DNA of 43,132 nt from Leptolyngbya sp. FACHB-261 (GTDB lineage: Bacteria; Cyanobacteriota; Cyanobacteriia; FACHB-261): positions 1-43,132 of the forward strand of contig NZ_JACJPL010000005.1 in assembly GCF_014696065.1 (NCBI RefSeq). Reading direction: 5' to 3'. The notes under the pieces were generated by a model. The model saw only the letters and a program-made list of their open reading frames with translations, was not told the DNA's origin and did not search any database. Both the position numbers and the translations under genes were made by a program. Every line of letters starts with the position of its first letter. The first letter of the stretch is position 1. This document shows, in pieces, positions 34,945 through 43,132 of this stretch.

Positions 34945-35410
34945 ATGAGTAATCAATTCAGTCAAAGCAAAGTTGCAATCGTCGGACGAAGCGAGGATCT
35001 CGACTGGTTCGATACAGTGCCTGGTGAGCAGATGGCTATCCGCGTCCATAACTAAAGATGTCGGTGGAGCTTTCACAATTATTGAGGTGGATGTTCCACC
35101 GTTCATCGGACCGCCACTCCACTATCACGAAGATAGGGAAGAAATCTTTGAAGTCCTTGAAGGCAGATTTCGCTTTCACTGCGCGGGCGAAGAGTTTGAG
35201 GTCGCGCCCGGAACATCGGTTGTGGTACCCCGTAACACCGTGCATGGATGGGTGAATCTTGGACCCGGAAGGGCTCGATTGCTCGGCACCTTTGTCCCTG
35301 GTGGAATCGACGAATTCTTCCCCCAAATCGGTCAAACACCGCCCGAAGGTTGGACAGATCTTGCCCGTCAGCACGACACTTGGATTGTTGGAGCGCCCCT
35401 TTCCGTTTAA
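34945..35410 (+). pseudogene. Cupin-domain protein with a +1 frameshift
   Basis: The first frame reads SNQFSQSKVAIVGRSEDLDW and FDTVPGEQMAIRVH, then stops; the next continues KDVGGAFTIIEVDVPPFIG and PLHYHEDREEIFEVLEGRFR, GTSVVVPRNTVHGWVNLG. The two cupin motifs carry the metal-binding HYH and the late His. The frame is restored by removing one base in CATAACTAAAG near 35048-35052. Unlike other breaks in the window this is an insertion. The gene follows the oxidase by 30 bp, so an oxidase-cupin operon is likely if the frame is intact in reality. Confidence 0.75.
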
Positions 35411-35418
35411 GCTCTATC

Positions 35419-35521
35419 TTCTAACGCCGCTCAATGATCCTGCACTCTTCTTACGGCAGAGCAAGTATTTGAATAACGGGATTGAGCAGGATCATCGAGC
35501 GGCTGCTTGAGAAAATTAGGC
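35419..35521. other. attC-like or terminator-like inverted repeat
   Basis: Arms GCCGCTCAATGATCCTGC and GCAGGATCATCGAGCGGC match at 17 of 18 positions. TTCTAAC precedes and ATTAGGC follows, resembling attC ends, but the spacing is uneven. It sits just after the cupin gene and directly abuts repeat copy B. Confidence 0.45.
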
Positions 35522-35611
35522 AAGAACCTGCAAAGTTTATGTATTTAGAACCTTGCGTCGAAAACCTATGATGAACCCATGCCAGAAAAGCAATGAAAGG
35601 ATAAGGCAATA
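35516..35611 (+). promoter_or_regulatory. 96-bp direct repeat, copy B, leader of the SDR gene
   Basis: Near-identical copy of 33209-33304, beginning at TTAGGC as copy A does. It ends 14 bp before the SDR start codon and contains the TATGAT element. It is probably the SDR promoter and may respond to the nearby AraC regulator. Confidence 0.6.
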
Positions 35612-35625
35612 GAGGAGATAGACCA

Positions 35626-36456
35626 ATGACTCAGAAAACATGGTTCATTACAGGTGCTTCCCGTGGAATTGGAGCCGAAATCGCGAAAGCCGTTTTGGCA
35701 GCAGGAGACCAATTAATTGCGACCGCCCGCAAAAAGACCGATCTGGATCAATTTGAGTCGAACCCCAATGTATTGACGCTTAGCCTAGATATTACCGACG
35801 AGACTCAGGTGCAAGCGGCAGTTGCAGCAGGGCTGGAACGCTTTGGGCAGATCGATGTATTAGTTAACAACGCGGGATTTGGTGTACTGGGCGGCATCGA
35901 AGAAACCAGTGCAGAAGAGGTTGAGCGGGTCTATCGCACGAATGTCTTTGGGCTGTTGAATGTGATCCGTGCCGTATTGCCCAGCATGCGCCAGCGCCGC
36001 TCTGGACACATTATTAACCTATCGTCAATCGGGGGCTATCGCTCTACTCCAGGCTGGGGCGTCTACTCCTCAACCAAGTTTGCGGTTGAAGGTATTACCG
36101 AAGCTTTGCATGATGAAGTAGCTCCTTTGGGCATCCATGCGACTGTGGTTGAGCCGGGCTACTTCCGGACTGGTTTTCTCGATGGCAGCTCGCTCCAGCG
36201 CACTGCAATGGAAATTGAGGATTACGCGGAGACGGTCGGCAAAGTTCGTAAAATCGCCTCTGACTTGAGCTATCAACAGCCGGGAGACCCCACCAAGCTT
36301 GCCCAAGCGATGCTTCAACTCGCGAATGCTGATACTCCACCTCTCCGGTTGCCTCTCGGTACAGACACCCTTAAAGCCATTGCCCAGAAGAACGCTTACG
36401 TCGAGCAAGAAACGGCACAATGGCGCGCTCTGGCTGAATCTACTGATTACAGATAG
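35626..36456 (+). CDS. Short-chain dehydrogenase/reductase (SDR)
   Basis: The 276-residue protein is a classical SDR: TGASRGIGAEIAKAVL for NAD(P) binding, NNAGFGVLGG, catalytic Ser in INLSSIGGYRS and YxxxK in YSSTKFAVEG. The R in GASRGIG and the ATARKK after strand 2 suggest NADPH preference. Many AraC-linked SDRs of this subgroup are carbonyl reductases. GAGGAGATAGACC precedes the ATG. It is the last gene of the FAD oxidase/cupin/SDR group and has its own duplicated leader. Confidence 0.92.
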   Translation: MTQKTWFITGASRGIGAEIAKAVLAAGDQLIATARKKTDLDQFESNPNVLTLSLDITDETQVQAAVAAGLERFGQIDVLVNNAGFGVLGGIEETSAEEVERVYRTNVFGLLNVIRAVLPSMRQRRSGHIINLSSIGGYRSTPGWGVYSSTKFAVEGITEALHDEVAPLGIHATVVEPGYFRTGFLDGSSLQRTAMEIEDYAETVGKVRKIASDLSYQQPGDPTKLAQAMLQLANADTPPLRLPLGTDTLKAIAQKNAYVEQETAQWRALAESTDYR

Positions 36457-36712
36457 TCGGTGCAGGAGAGTGAAGGAAAAATAGCGAATGAATGCTTTTA
36501 AGTTCTCATAGCGGCGTTACATCCTACCGAGGACTTGAGGCACATAACACTTGTTCTACGGAGTTTAGCTGTAGAGCTTCGGATTTGAGATGGATCAACG
36601 GCTACTCTGCTGTTGATCCATCTCAAATTCAGGTGGATCAACAGCACCTTTGCTATATATTCGCCAGTACGAGGTGGCTCAATTAGAAACATGGGAACGT
36701 AGACGTCTAATA
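36457..36712. other. Intergenic with strong hairpin (36583-36628)
   Basis: ATTTGAGATGGATCAAC (36583-36599) is the perfect inverse complement of GTTGATCCATCTCAAAT (36612-36628), 17 bp around a 12-nt loop, with a further partial copy GTGGATCAACAG just after. No U-tract follows. No gene is present. Confidence 0.6.
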
Positions 36713-36986
36713 TGCACAGAAACTCCTTTTTCTTCAGGTGAAAGACTCCTGGGTGCGGTGCTCTTAATTACTTAATAAACAAATCTCGTTCCAGGTTCCA
36801 AACTAGTCTGAGATGTCCATTTAGCATAGCCATCGTTTTTCTAGCTGAGTAGGAAGAAAAGACAGTGGGTTGGAAGGGGGCCGTCGCTTAAGTTTCAGTG
36901 CTCACAATGCTTGGTTAACTGCAACACGCAGATCTTTTTTGGGTTACCCCCTTGACTCCGGAATCCAGTCCCTGCTAACTTCCACA

Positions 36987-37154
36987 CAGGCAACTGGACC
37001 CCTAGGCGTCCCCCAGGGTCTTAGACAAACTCTGGGGAACTAACCGCTCAGGTCGTCACTCACGACCTGGCGGCTAGGGGGCAGTTTAGCACCTGCCTTT
37101 CTCGACCCTGAATAGGGTCAAAGGCTCTATTGCCCTCAAATTTTTGGAGTTCTT
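36987..37154 (+). ncRNA. Predicted structured RNA / 5' leader, copy 2
   Basis: Folds as copy 1. P1 and P2 are identical in sequence. P3 (37044-37073) has the C-G pair 37054-37064 where copy 1 has U-A, plus one bulged base. P4 is a perfect GACCCT/AGGGTC hairpin (37104-37119) with a GAAT loop. It ends in the GGAG ribosome-binding site of the ORF at 37158. Confidence 0.6.
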
Positions 37155-37157
37155 ACC

Positions 37158-37520
37158 ATGCACCTTACCCAGGTGTTACAGCCGCAGCTTTGCATTTCTC
37201 TCGCTCAAGTCGCGCAGTTCCTTGGCATTCCTCCCTCGCTCATCTGCCGCATTGAACACTGGGCGCAAATCCTCTTCGTTCACCGCCTTGACCGAGGGGG
37301 CATCTTCCTCAGCTATCGCAAGTTTGCAGCCTGGGTAGAAGCTTGCGCTCTAACCATCCGTGCCGCCTGTACCGACTTGCATTTGCTCGAATGGCTCGGC
37401 GAAGTGATCAAGGCCGAGACTCAGCGCTTCAAATACCCGGAAACCGTGCTCGACTACTGGCGCCAACTCTGGCGATTGCAACATTACCAACTGCGGCGGT
37501 ATGGGCAAGAGACAGCTTGA
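37158..37520 (+). CDS. Conserved hypothetical protein, paralogue B of the leader-associated family
   Basis: The 120-residue protein starts MHLTQVLQPQLCISLAQVAQ and shares most residues with the 123-residue product at 15408, including LGIPPSLICRIEHW, FLSYRKFAAW, EACALTI and YWRQLW. The HTH-like segment at residues 15-35 is conserved. Differences are spread throughout, many at third codon positions, so the copy is under selection. Function unknown; the constant association with the structured leader suggests that the RNA and protein act together or that the leader controls the ORF. Confidence 0.6.
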   Translation: MHLTQVLQPQLCISLAQVAQFLGIPPSLICRIEHWAQILFVHRLDRGGIFLSYRKFAAWVEACALTIRAACTDLHLLEWLGEVIKAETQRFKYPETVLDYWRQLWRLQHYQLRRYGQETA

Positions 37521-37590
37521 ACTGTTGCGTTCCGCTCCTGAACCTCTGCATTGCGGTCGCGGACCACTTCATTTCACTCCTGGACCCCTT

Positions 37591-37699
37591 ATACCAATTC
37601 TCTAAATGAGCACTACCAATCAAAACCCCTCCCAACTTCCCCTTGGCAAGAGGAGGTTGAAAGGGGTCAATCTGTAGAAGTTCAAAAGTGAGTGGGTAT
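37591..37699. mobile_element. MITE-like palindromic element, copy 2
   Basis: Ends ATACCAATTCTC and GTGAGTGGGTAT are inverted repeats. The interior has CCTCCCAACTTCCCCTTGGC and its partial inverse. Same family as 16513-16628 and 39507-39586. Confidence 0.7.
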
Positions 37700-37749
37700 C
37701 ATTCCCAATGGCGAAGCGGGACGAGCTACGCCAATTTCTGCACTGCCAA

Positions 37750-38307
37750 TTACGGGTCCTTTAAAGCCGCAAGGCTGCCATAATCCTCTATGTGAGCAAG
37801 GCTTAGGGTTGAAGCTAGGCCATCCTTATGTTCCCCAGAATGGAGTTGCTTTTGAGGTTCGGGACCGGATACATGCATGAGCCGAGCCATTCCAGCTCGA
37901 ATGAGTAATAGGCTCCCAAGTACCAGCAGAAAAAGACAAGTTGAGGTGATTTGGGCTGAGGGAATTTCCAGCACGCCTTTCACAATGACCTCTCGCAGCA
38001 CCGAGACAATCGCAACTTCCACAGCCACACTCACTGAGATCCGGTGCTCCCGCAAATAGATAATCAGCAGGCGGAATAGCTCTACCAGAATCAGAATGAA
38101 CAGAATCTCTGAAGAAATGGCTTGAAAATTGACCGGATGTAGCAAGGATACAAACACCGCCCACAATTTCAACACCATTGTGCTGAATAGACCAACACAG
38201 AGAGAAATCACAATCAGATCCTGAAAATTTTCCAAACTATCAATAATTTGGACCCTGCCTAACCAGTTGCGATCAGGGGCTGCTTTCTCTTTTAATTGCC
38301 TGCTCAT
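37750..38307 (-). CDS. PsiE-like membrane protein
   Basis: The 185-residue protein has four predicted membrane segments: LIVISLCVGLFSTMVLKLWAV region, ILFILILVELFRLLIIYL, the VAIVSVLREVIV helix and TCLFLLVLGSLLLIRAGM. The conserved LREVIVKGVLE and the ELFRLLIIYLREH motif are typical of the phosphate-starvation PsiE family (PF06146). Its biochemical role is not known. The C-terminal tail of about 40 residues is polar. Transcription diverges from the small-ORF module. Confidence 0.8.
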   Translation of the reverse strand: MSRQLKEKAAPDRNWLGRVQIIDSLENFQDLIVISLCVGLFSTMVLKLWAVFVSLLHPVNFQAISSEILFILILVELFRLLIIYLREHRISVSVAVEVAIVSVLREVIVKGVLEIPSAQITSTCLFLLVLGSLLLIRAGMARLMHVSGPEPQKQLHSGEHKDGLASTLSLAHIEDYGSLAALKDP

Positions 38308-38781
38308 AGAATAATTCTCTCCGTGAGTATCAGCATTCAGCAGCTATTTACAAAGCGCTTCATTTGGTTCTACTCCACTTTTAGTTGGAGTGAGATAAGC
38401 GATTCATAGGAATTCTCTATATCAAAAATCACTATTAAGCGAGTATTGAGTCGCACTCACCGCTAGCTCAGTGACGCCAAGCTCCTGCAAGACAGTGATT
38501 AGCTATCAAGGTAGAACTACCTAGCTCAACTTCATCTGAACTGACCTAAGGCCTGAGCACTTGAGAGACGCTGCCGCTTGAGCCACTTGATTGCTAACAG
38601 CCTCAGTCGATCGAGATAAACCAGATCTGTGGCCGTTTTTCCTGTTCACTGACTGAGCCGATGAACTGCGTAGCTCCAGGGACTGACCTCATAGCTACAG
38701 ATCTCTGTAATTAGACAGACTTCAGCCTGTTATCACCTCGTTAGCATGATCAGTGCCACGATACAAAAGGTAACAATATTA
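38308..38781. other. Intergenic
   Basis: I see no gene, repeat or strong hairpin here beyond a short ACTCCA/TGGAGT dyad near 38380. It should hold the promoters of the PsiE-like gene and of the DUF2267 gene. Confidence 0.4.
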
Positions 38782-39231
38782 ATGACTGGCTTAAACGTGT
38801 TCGATAGAACCACTGAATTGACTTATCAGTGGGTTAATGAAGTCGCAAAAGAATTGGGCTTGGATGACAAGCACAAAGCCTTCCAAGGACTACGTGCAAC
38901 CCTGCATGTCTTACGCGATCGTTTGACGATTGGCGAAGCAGCAAACTTAGGAGCAGAACTACCCATTCTGCTGTCGGGATTCTATTACGAAAGTTGGAAA
39001 CCTGAGCGCACCCCCAGCCCCGCTCGCTCCAAAGCGGAATTCCTCAACCTGCTGCGCGAGCACCTACACAGCTACTCTCCCAAAAGCGAGCCAGACCTTG
39101 ATATCGAACAGTTGGCCCGGGCAGTATTTCGAGTCATGACTAACCACATTCCAGCCGGTGAAATGGAGGATATTACTGGCATTCTCTCTGCTGAAGTCAA
39201 AGAACTATTTCCAGAGGCCGTGCGCACTTAA
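38782..39231 (+). CDS. DUF2267-domain protein
   Basis: The 149-residue protein from the ATG at 38782 (AAAAGGTAACAATATT upstream) starts MTGLNVFDRTTELTYQWVN and has the DUF2267 core: ELGLDDKHKAFQGLRATLHV, LRDRLTIGEAANLGAELPIL, SGFYYESWKPERTP, FRVMTNHIPAGEMEDI. It is all-helical and cytoplasmic. Function is not established, but relatives are often near stress genes. An ATG 36 bp further upstream is rejected for lack of conserved residues. Confidence 0.85.
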   Translation: MTGLNVFDRTTELTYQWVNEVAKELGLDDKHKAFQGLRATLHVLRDRLTIGEAANLGAELPILLSGFYYESWKPERTPSPARSKAEFLNLLREHLHSYSPKSEPDLDIEQLARAVFRVMTNHIPAGEMEDITGILSAEVKELFPEAVRT

Positions 39232-39506
39232 TCGCGCAGCCAATTACGCATCTGGTTAAGACAGCATCTTAAAAGAGCAAATATCTGTGCTGGCATTGCC
39301 AAGTTAAGGTCTAGCTTAAGTTTTTATTGAGAAGATTGCTATTTAATAGCCAAAAAGCAATAGCAGAAATGTTGCTTTTCTGACTGCTAAGAGCAGCTGT
39401 ATGTATTCTCAATGATTATCCTTAAGCGATTTGACTTAGCAGTGTCAGCACAGAATTAGTGTTTTGCTAATTTCTCAATAAATTTCCAAGATCTATCAAC
39501 CTGCTA
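39232..39506. other. Intergenic
   Basis: AT-rich region between the DUF2267 gene and the MITE-like element. Nothing recognisable. Confidence 0.4.
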
Positions 39507-39586
39507 ATACCAATTCTCTCAATAAGAGCTATCTATCAAAACCCCTCCTAACCTCCCCTTGCCAAGGGGAGGTTAGGAGGGGGCAA
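39507..39586. mobile_element. MITE-like element, copy 3, right end missing
   Basis: Begins ATACCAATTCTC like the other copies but lacks the matching right end. Its interior is a perfect 19-bp inverted repeat (39542-39560 with 39564-39582, loop GCC). Confidence 0.65.
39542..39582 (-). terminator. Strong hairpin downstream of mutS
   Basis: The 19-bp perfect stem CCCCTCCTAACCTCCCCTT with a 3-nt loop begins 15 bp after the mutS stop codon. Such a GC-rich stem would stall transcription in either direction, although no U-tract is present. It is supplied by the MITE-like element. Confidence 0.5.
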
Positions 39587-39596
39587 CCCATTCGCC

Positions 39597-42221
39597 TTAG
39601 TCTAGTTGAGCTTCAAAAATACTCAGTTGATCCTTAGGCTTAGCAGCCGGTTTGCGCGGGCGTTCATTGCAGGAGCGCAAGCCCACCACAATCGTGCTGT
39701 TGGCATCGATTTGGGCCATCACTTGCTTGGCACGATTAATCACCGAAGCGGGCAAGCCCGCCAGCCGCCCCACCTCAATGCCATAGGAACGGTCCGCGCC
39801 GCCTGGTTGCACCGAATGCAGAAACACAATCTCGTCCTCCAGTTCCTTCACGGTCACCTGGAAGTTGGCCACATTGGGCAGCAGGCTCGCTAGTTCATTG
39901 AGTTCGTGGTAGTGCGTAGCAAAGACCGTGCGACAGCCGATTTGGCTCGCCAGATGTTCAGCTACCGCCCAGGCAATCGACAGCCCATCAAAGGTCGCCG
40001 TCCCCCGCCCGATCTCATCCAGCAGCACCAGCGATCTGGGCGTGGCATGGTTGAGGATATTCGCTGTCTCGTTCATCTCGACCATGAACGTCGATTGCCC
40101 CGTTGCCAGGTCATCAACGGCGCCAACCCGAGTAAAGATGCGGTCGCACAAGCCCAAAGTTGCCTGGTCAGCAGGCACAAAGCTGCCAATTTGCGCCATC
40201 AGCTGAATCAGCCCAGTCTGACGCAAAAACGTGCTCTTGCCGCTCATGTTGGGACCGGTCAGCACCATCAGGTCCGGGTGCTCAACCCCCAGATGCACCG
40301 AGTTAGGCACGAAGAAGCCTGCAGGCAACGACTGCTCAACTACCGGGTGTCGCCCTGCCTCAATGGCCAGGGTGCGGTCCTCCCTGATTTGAGGGCAGCA
40401 GTAGCTGCGATACACCGCCTGTTCCGCCAGTCCAGCCAGCACATCTGCCGTAGACAGGCCCGTTGCCACTTCCCGAATCGCCGTCACCTGCTGGCCCACC
40501 TCAGTGCGCAGGTTACTGAAGATCTCGTACTCCAGGGTTTGCAGTTCGCGCTGGGTGGTGAGGATGCGTGTTTCTCGCTCCTTCAGTTCTGGCGTGATGT
40601 AGCGCTCTTCATTGACCAGGGTTTGCTTGCGAATGTATTCGTCAGGTGCCTGCGCCGAACGGGCCCGCGAGATGCTGATGTAGTAGCCAAAGGTGCTGTT
40701 GTAGCCAACTTTAAGCGTGTTGATGCCGGTGCGAACTTTCTCGGTTTCCTCCAAGTTTTTGATCCATTCCACATCGCCCTCGACTGCCGCCCGCAGCGAG
40801 TCCAACTGCGTATCCACACCCTCACGGATCAGGTTGCCTTCGGTGAGATGGAGCGGCGGCGTTGCCACCAGCGTGCGCTTGAGCTTCTGACCCAACTGCT
40901 CTAGGTCCGGTGGCACCTGTTGCAAGGGTTTGAGCAGGGGCGAATGGGCTTTGCTCACGCAGGCTGTGACTTCTGGCAGTTTGCCTAAAGAGGTCGCTAG
41001 CGCAATCAGATCACGCGCATTCGCAGTGCCGGATCCGGCCCGACCCGCCAAACGCTCCAGGTCGTAAATGCTGTCTAGCAGAGTTTGCAAATCAGTGCGC
41101 AGGTGACCGTCATCCACCAGTTCCTGGATCGTGGCCTGCCGCTGCCGAATCTCCTCGGCATTTAACAGCGGTTGCAAGAGCCAGCGGCGCAGCAGGCGAC
41201 CGCCCATCGAGGTGCGGGTGCGGTCCAGAGCCCAGAGCAAGGAACCATGGAAGGTGCCATCGCGCACGGTCTGGGTGAGTTCCAGATTGCGGCGGGTTTG
41301 GGGGTCAAGGCTGAGATAGGCCGAGACGGTATAGGTGCTGAGCCGCTGCAACGGCAGTTTGGTGCTCTTTTGCGTATCGCTGAGATACTCCAGCAAGCCA
41401 CCACTGGCTCGCACGGCCAGCGGCAAATGTTCGCAGCCATAACCTTCTAATGAGCGCACACCAAAGGCTTCTAAAATCCGGCTTCTAGCTTCGGTCAGGG
41501 CAAAAGGCCGTTGAGGGCGCAAGGTGTAGCAGAACTGCCGGGGCAAGCCCTCGGGCAACTGCCCAGCCCCTTCACCGGGACGCAGCAAACCCACCAGGTC
41601 CGGTTCATCCACCGGCAACAGAATTTCAGACGGTCCCAGGCGCAGCAGTTCTTGCGTGAGCTGCTCGGTGCTCTCCAACTGCGTGGTGTAAAACTCGCCC
41701 GTAGACACATCGGCATAAGCCAGCCCCCAATGCTTGCCTGAGGGCACCATTGCCACCAAGAAGTTGTTCTTGCGGGCATTGAGCATGCCCTCTTCCAACA
41801 CCGTACCGGGGGTGATCACGCGGGTGACTTCCCGTTTCACCAATCCTTGCGCCGCAGCCGGGTCTTCCATCTGGTCGCAAATGGCAACGGCGTAGCCCTT
41901 CTCTACCAGTTGCGTGCAGTAGCGGTCTAGCGCATGGTGCGGAATCCCTGCCATCGGCACCCGCCCAATCTTCTTGCCCGACTCCCGCCCGGTGAGCACG
42001 ATTTCCAGTTCACGGGAGAGGAGAGCCGCGTCTTGGAAAAAGGTTTCGTAGAAGTCGCCCATGCGGTAGAGCAGGATCGCCTGAGGGTGCAGCTCTTTCA
42101 TGGCGATGTAGTGCTGCATCATCGGCGTGAGGTCAGCCCGCTCTACCGCCCGGTAGTCGTGGTTCTTGGGGGCGCTGGAGGGGGGGGCGTGGGAGATGCT
42201 GGGGGAGGTAGAGTCGCTCAT
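39597..42221 (-). CDS. mutS: DNA mismatch repair protein MutS
   Basis: The 874-residue protein has all MutS parts: the mismatch-recognition domain with [11 protein letters not shown] (the Phe-x-Glu that inserts at mismatches, about residue 60), the connector and lever regions, and the ATPase domain with [13 protein letters not shown] (about residue 665), Walker [17 protein letters not shown] and [10 protein letters not shown]. It recognises mispairs and recruits MutL. The N-terminus is low-complexity serine/proline-rich, as in other cyanobacterial MutS. The start at 42221 is upstream of the conserved [12 protein letters not shown]. It is a core chromosomal gene, which indicates that the right part of the window is not plasmid. 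Confidence 0.97.
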   Translation of the reverse strand: MSDSTSPSISHAPPSSAPKNHDYRAVERADLTPMMQHYIAMKELHPQAILLYRMGDFYETFFQDAALLSRELEIVLTGRESGKKIGRVPMAGIPHHALDRYCTQLVEKGYAVAICDQMEDPAAAQGLVKREVTRVITPGTVLEEGMLNARKNNFLVAMVPSGKHWGLAYADVSTGEFYTTQLESTEQLTQELLRLGPSEILLPVDEPDLVGLLRPGEGAGQLPEGLPRQFCYTLRPQRPFALTEARSRILEAFGVRSLEGYGCEHLPLAVRASGGLLEYLSDTQKSTKLPLQRLSTYTVSAYLSLDPQTRRNLELTQTVRDGTFHGSLLWALDRTRTSMGGRLLRRWLLQPLLNAEEIRQRQATIQELVDDGHLRTDLQTLLDSIYDLERLAGRAGSGTANARDLIALATSLGKLPEVTACVSKAHSPLLKPLQQVPPDLEQLGQKLKRTLVATPPLHLTEGNLIREGVDTQLDSLRAAVEGDVEWIKNLEETEKVRTGINTLKVGYNSTFGYYISISRARSAQAPDEYIRKQTLVNEERYITPELKERETRILTTQRELQTLEYEIFSNLRTEVGQQVTAIREVATGLSTADVLAGLAEQAVYRSYCCPQIREDRTLAIEAGRHPVVEQSLPAGFFVPNSVHLGVEHPDLMVLTGPNMSGKSTFLRQTGLIQLMAQIGSFVPADQATLGLCDRIFTRVGAVDDLATGQSTFMVEMNETANILNHATPRSLVLLDEIGRGTATFDGLSIAWAVAEHLASQIGCRTVFATHYHELNELASLLPNVANFQVTVKELEDEIVFLHSVQPGGADRSYGIEVGRLAGLPASVINRAKQVMAQIDANSTIVVGLRSCNERPRKPAAKPKDQLSIFEAQLD

Positions 42222-42448
42222 TTCTACAGGCTACCAAACCGTCCCTGCACTAGGAGGCAAGTCTTGCTCAGTGTGGAGCTGAGCTATTGATGCGGGGAGT
42301 CTTGCAAGTTTTGTGTGGTGGTTAGAGGTTCTATCTGAAAGCGCCGCAACTCCCCAAAACTCCGTCTCTAAGTGTTTGTCTGTACAGGCAACGGACACAC
42401 TGCTCTACTCTGATAGCCAAGAGCGGTTATTTACCAGAGGGCATGGCT
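42222..42448. promoter_or_regulatory. Divergent promoter region between mutS and the TPR gene
   Basis: A 227-bp gap between divergently transcribed genes must contain both promoters. I cannot pick out a convincing pair of -35/-10 boxes. Confidence 0.4.
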
Positions 42449-43132
42449 ATGGTTCAGAGAATCAGTCGGAACTCAATCTTGTGGTATCTCTCCCATAGCC
42501 TGCTTCTCTCTGCCTGTCTTCTGCTTTTGCCGGGAATCACAACTGCGGTGCACGGTCAGGATGTAGCGAGGCTTAAGCAATCGCCAACAACGACACAAGA
42601 CGGGAGACGCGCTGCCGCCCAACGAGCGTTTGCAGAGGGACAGCGACTGCGGCAGCAAGGGACAGCGGAAGCTTTGCGGCAGGCAATTGTCAAATATGAG
42701 GAGGCCCTGCTGTTGTGGCGAGCCGTAGGCGACCGCTCTGGGGAAGCAGCTACCCTCAACAGCATTGGCTTGGTCTACGACTCTCTCGGCGACAAGCAGC
42801 AAGCCCTCTCCTACTACAACCAAGCTTTGCCACTAAGGAGAGCAGTAGGCGACCGCTCTGGAGAAGCAACGACCCTCAACAATATTGGCTTGGTCTACGA
42901 CTCTCTCGGCGACAAGCAGCAAGCCCTCTCCTACTACAACCAAGCTTTGCCACTAAGGAGAGCAGTAGGCGACCGCTCTGGGGAAGCAACGACCCTCAAC
43001 AATATTGGCTTGGTCTACAACTCTCTCGGCGACAAGCAGCAAGCCCTCTCCTACTACAACCAAGCTTTGCCACTAAGGAGAGCAGTAGGCGACCGCTCTG
43101 GGGAAGCAACGACCCTTAACAATATTGGCTTG
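42449..43132 (+). CDS. Exported TPR-repeat protein, N-terminal part (runs off window)
   Basis: The open frame starts ATG at 42449 (after AGAGGGCATGGCT) and begins MVQRISRNSILWYLSHSLLL, a signal peptide that ends near TTAVHGQD. From residue 80 it has kinesin-light-chain-type tetratricopeptide repeats (NNIGLVYDSLGDKQQALSYY with YNQALPLRRAVGDRSGEATT), each 40 residues. Three full copies and part of a fourth are nearly identical at the DNA level, period 120 bp. In cyanobacteria such repeats often precede a CHAT protease domain, but that part lies outside the window. The frame is open to the window end. Confidence 0.85.
   Translation, partial: MVQRISRNSILWYLSHSLLLSACLLLLPGITTAVHGQDVARLKQSPTTTQDGRRAAAQRAFAEGQRLRQQGTAEALRQAIVKYEEALLLWRAVGDRSGEAATLNSIGLVYDSLGDKQQALSYYNQALPLRRAVGDRSGEATTLNNIGLVYDSLGDKQQALSYYNQALPLRRAVGDRSGEATTLNNIGLVYNSLGDKQQALSYYNQALPLRRAVGDRSGEATTLNNIGL

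Larger units (their letters stand above)
36713..37520 (+). repeat. Duplicated leader-plus-ORF module, copy 2
   Basis: Homologous to 14962-15779 from the leader to the end of the small ORF. The tandem repeats and the winged-helix ORF that follow copy 1 are absent; instead a MITE-like element follows at 37591. Confidence 0.85.

Noticed and set aside
39906-40904. 332-codon plus-strand gene
   Set aside because: It lies wholly antisense to mutS, which is unmistakable.

Overview
The window looks like chromosomal DNA of a cyanobacterium, probably a filamentous Leptolyngbya-like lineage. The grounds are several HIP1 octamers (GCGATCGC, for example near 23000, 25460, 25760 and 32990), MITE-like palindromes of a cyanobacterial style, and a PsiE-like protein, a DUF2267 protein and a long MutS. 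The exact genus is inference. There are no rRNA genes, tRNA genes or CRISPR arrays that I can support.

Layout. 1-52: 5' tip of an IS630-type transposase. 403-6156: minus-strand accessory genes (cyclic-peptide-type ABC exporter, methyltransferase, small membrane protein, GlxA-like regulator, M24 peptidase). 6366-14448: a run of minus-strand genes, many separated by attC-like sites of about 75-90 bp, which I read as integron gene cassettes without an integrase (a CALIN). Their genes are a LysE remnant, a membrane-anchored response regulator, a GNAT, a macrolide phosphotransferase (Mph) homologue, a beta-lactamase-like serine hydrolase, an ABM monooxygenase and a lincosamide-nucleotidyltransferase-like protein. 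14962-16473: an unusual module made of a long conserved leader with a predicted three-way-junction RNA, a small ORF, twelve 21-bp tandem repeats and a winged-helix ORF. The leader and small ORF recur at 36713-37520. 16663-19273: a secreted-type small protein and an M43 metalloprotease with a seven-bladed propeller. 19869-22481: a GC-rich rifamycin phosphotransferase homologue. 22509-28350: a second, decayed cassette region (VOC, GNAT, DUF1697, methyltransferase and hydrolase remnants). 28350-31381: remnants of phosphate and sulfate uptake genes around an intact pstB. 31386-36456: attC-like sites plus an AraC regulator, FAD oxidase, cupin and SDR. 37750 onward: ordinary chromosome (PsiE-like, DUF2267, MutS, TPR protein running off the end).

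How it fits together. Most genes are single, functionally unrelated accessory enzymes, as expected for a sedentary cassette array. Several resemble antibiotic-modifying or detoxifying enzymes. The AraC/FAD-oxidase/cupin/SDR group is the only clear metabolic module, and a 96-bp leader is duplicated inside it. Many frameshifts are single-base losses in homopolymer runs, so some apparent pseudogenes may be sequencing errors. Nonsense codons, truncations and internal deletions at other loci look genuine.
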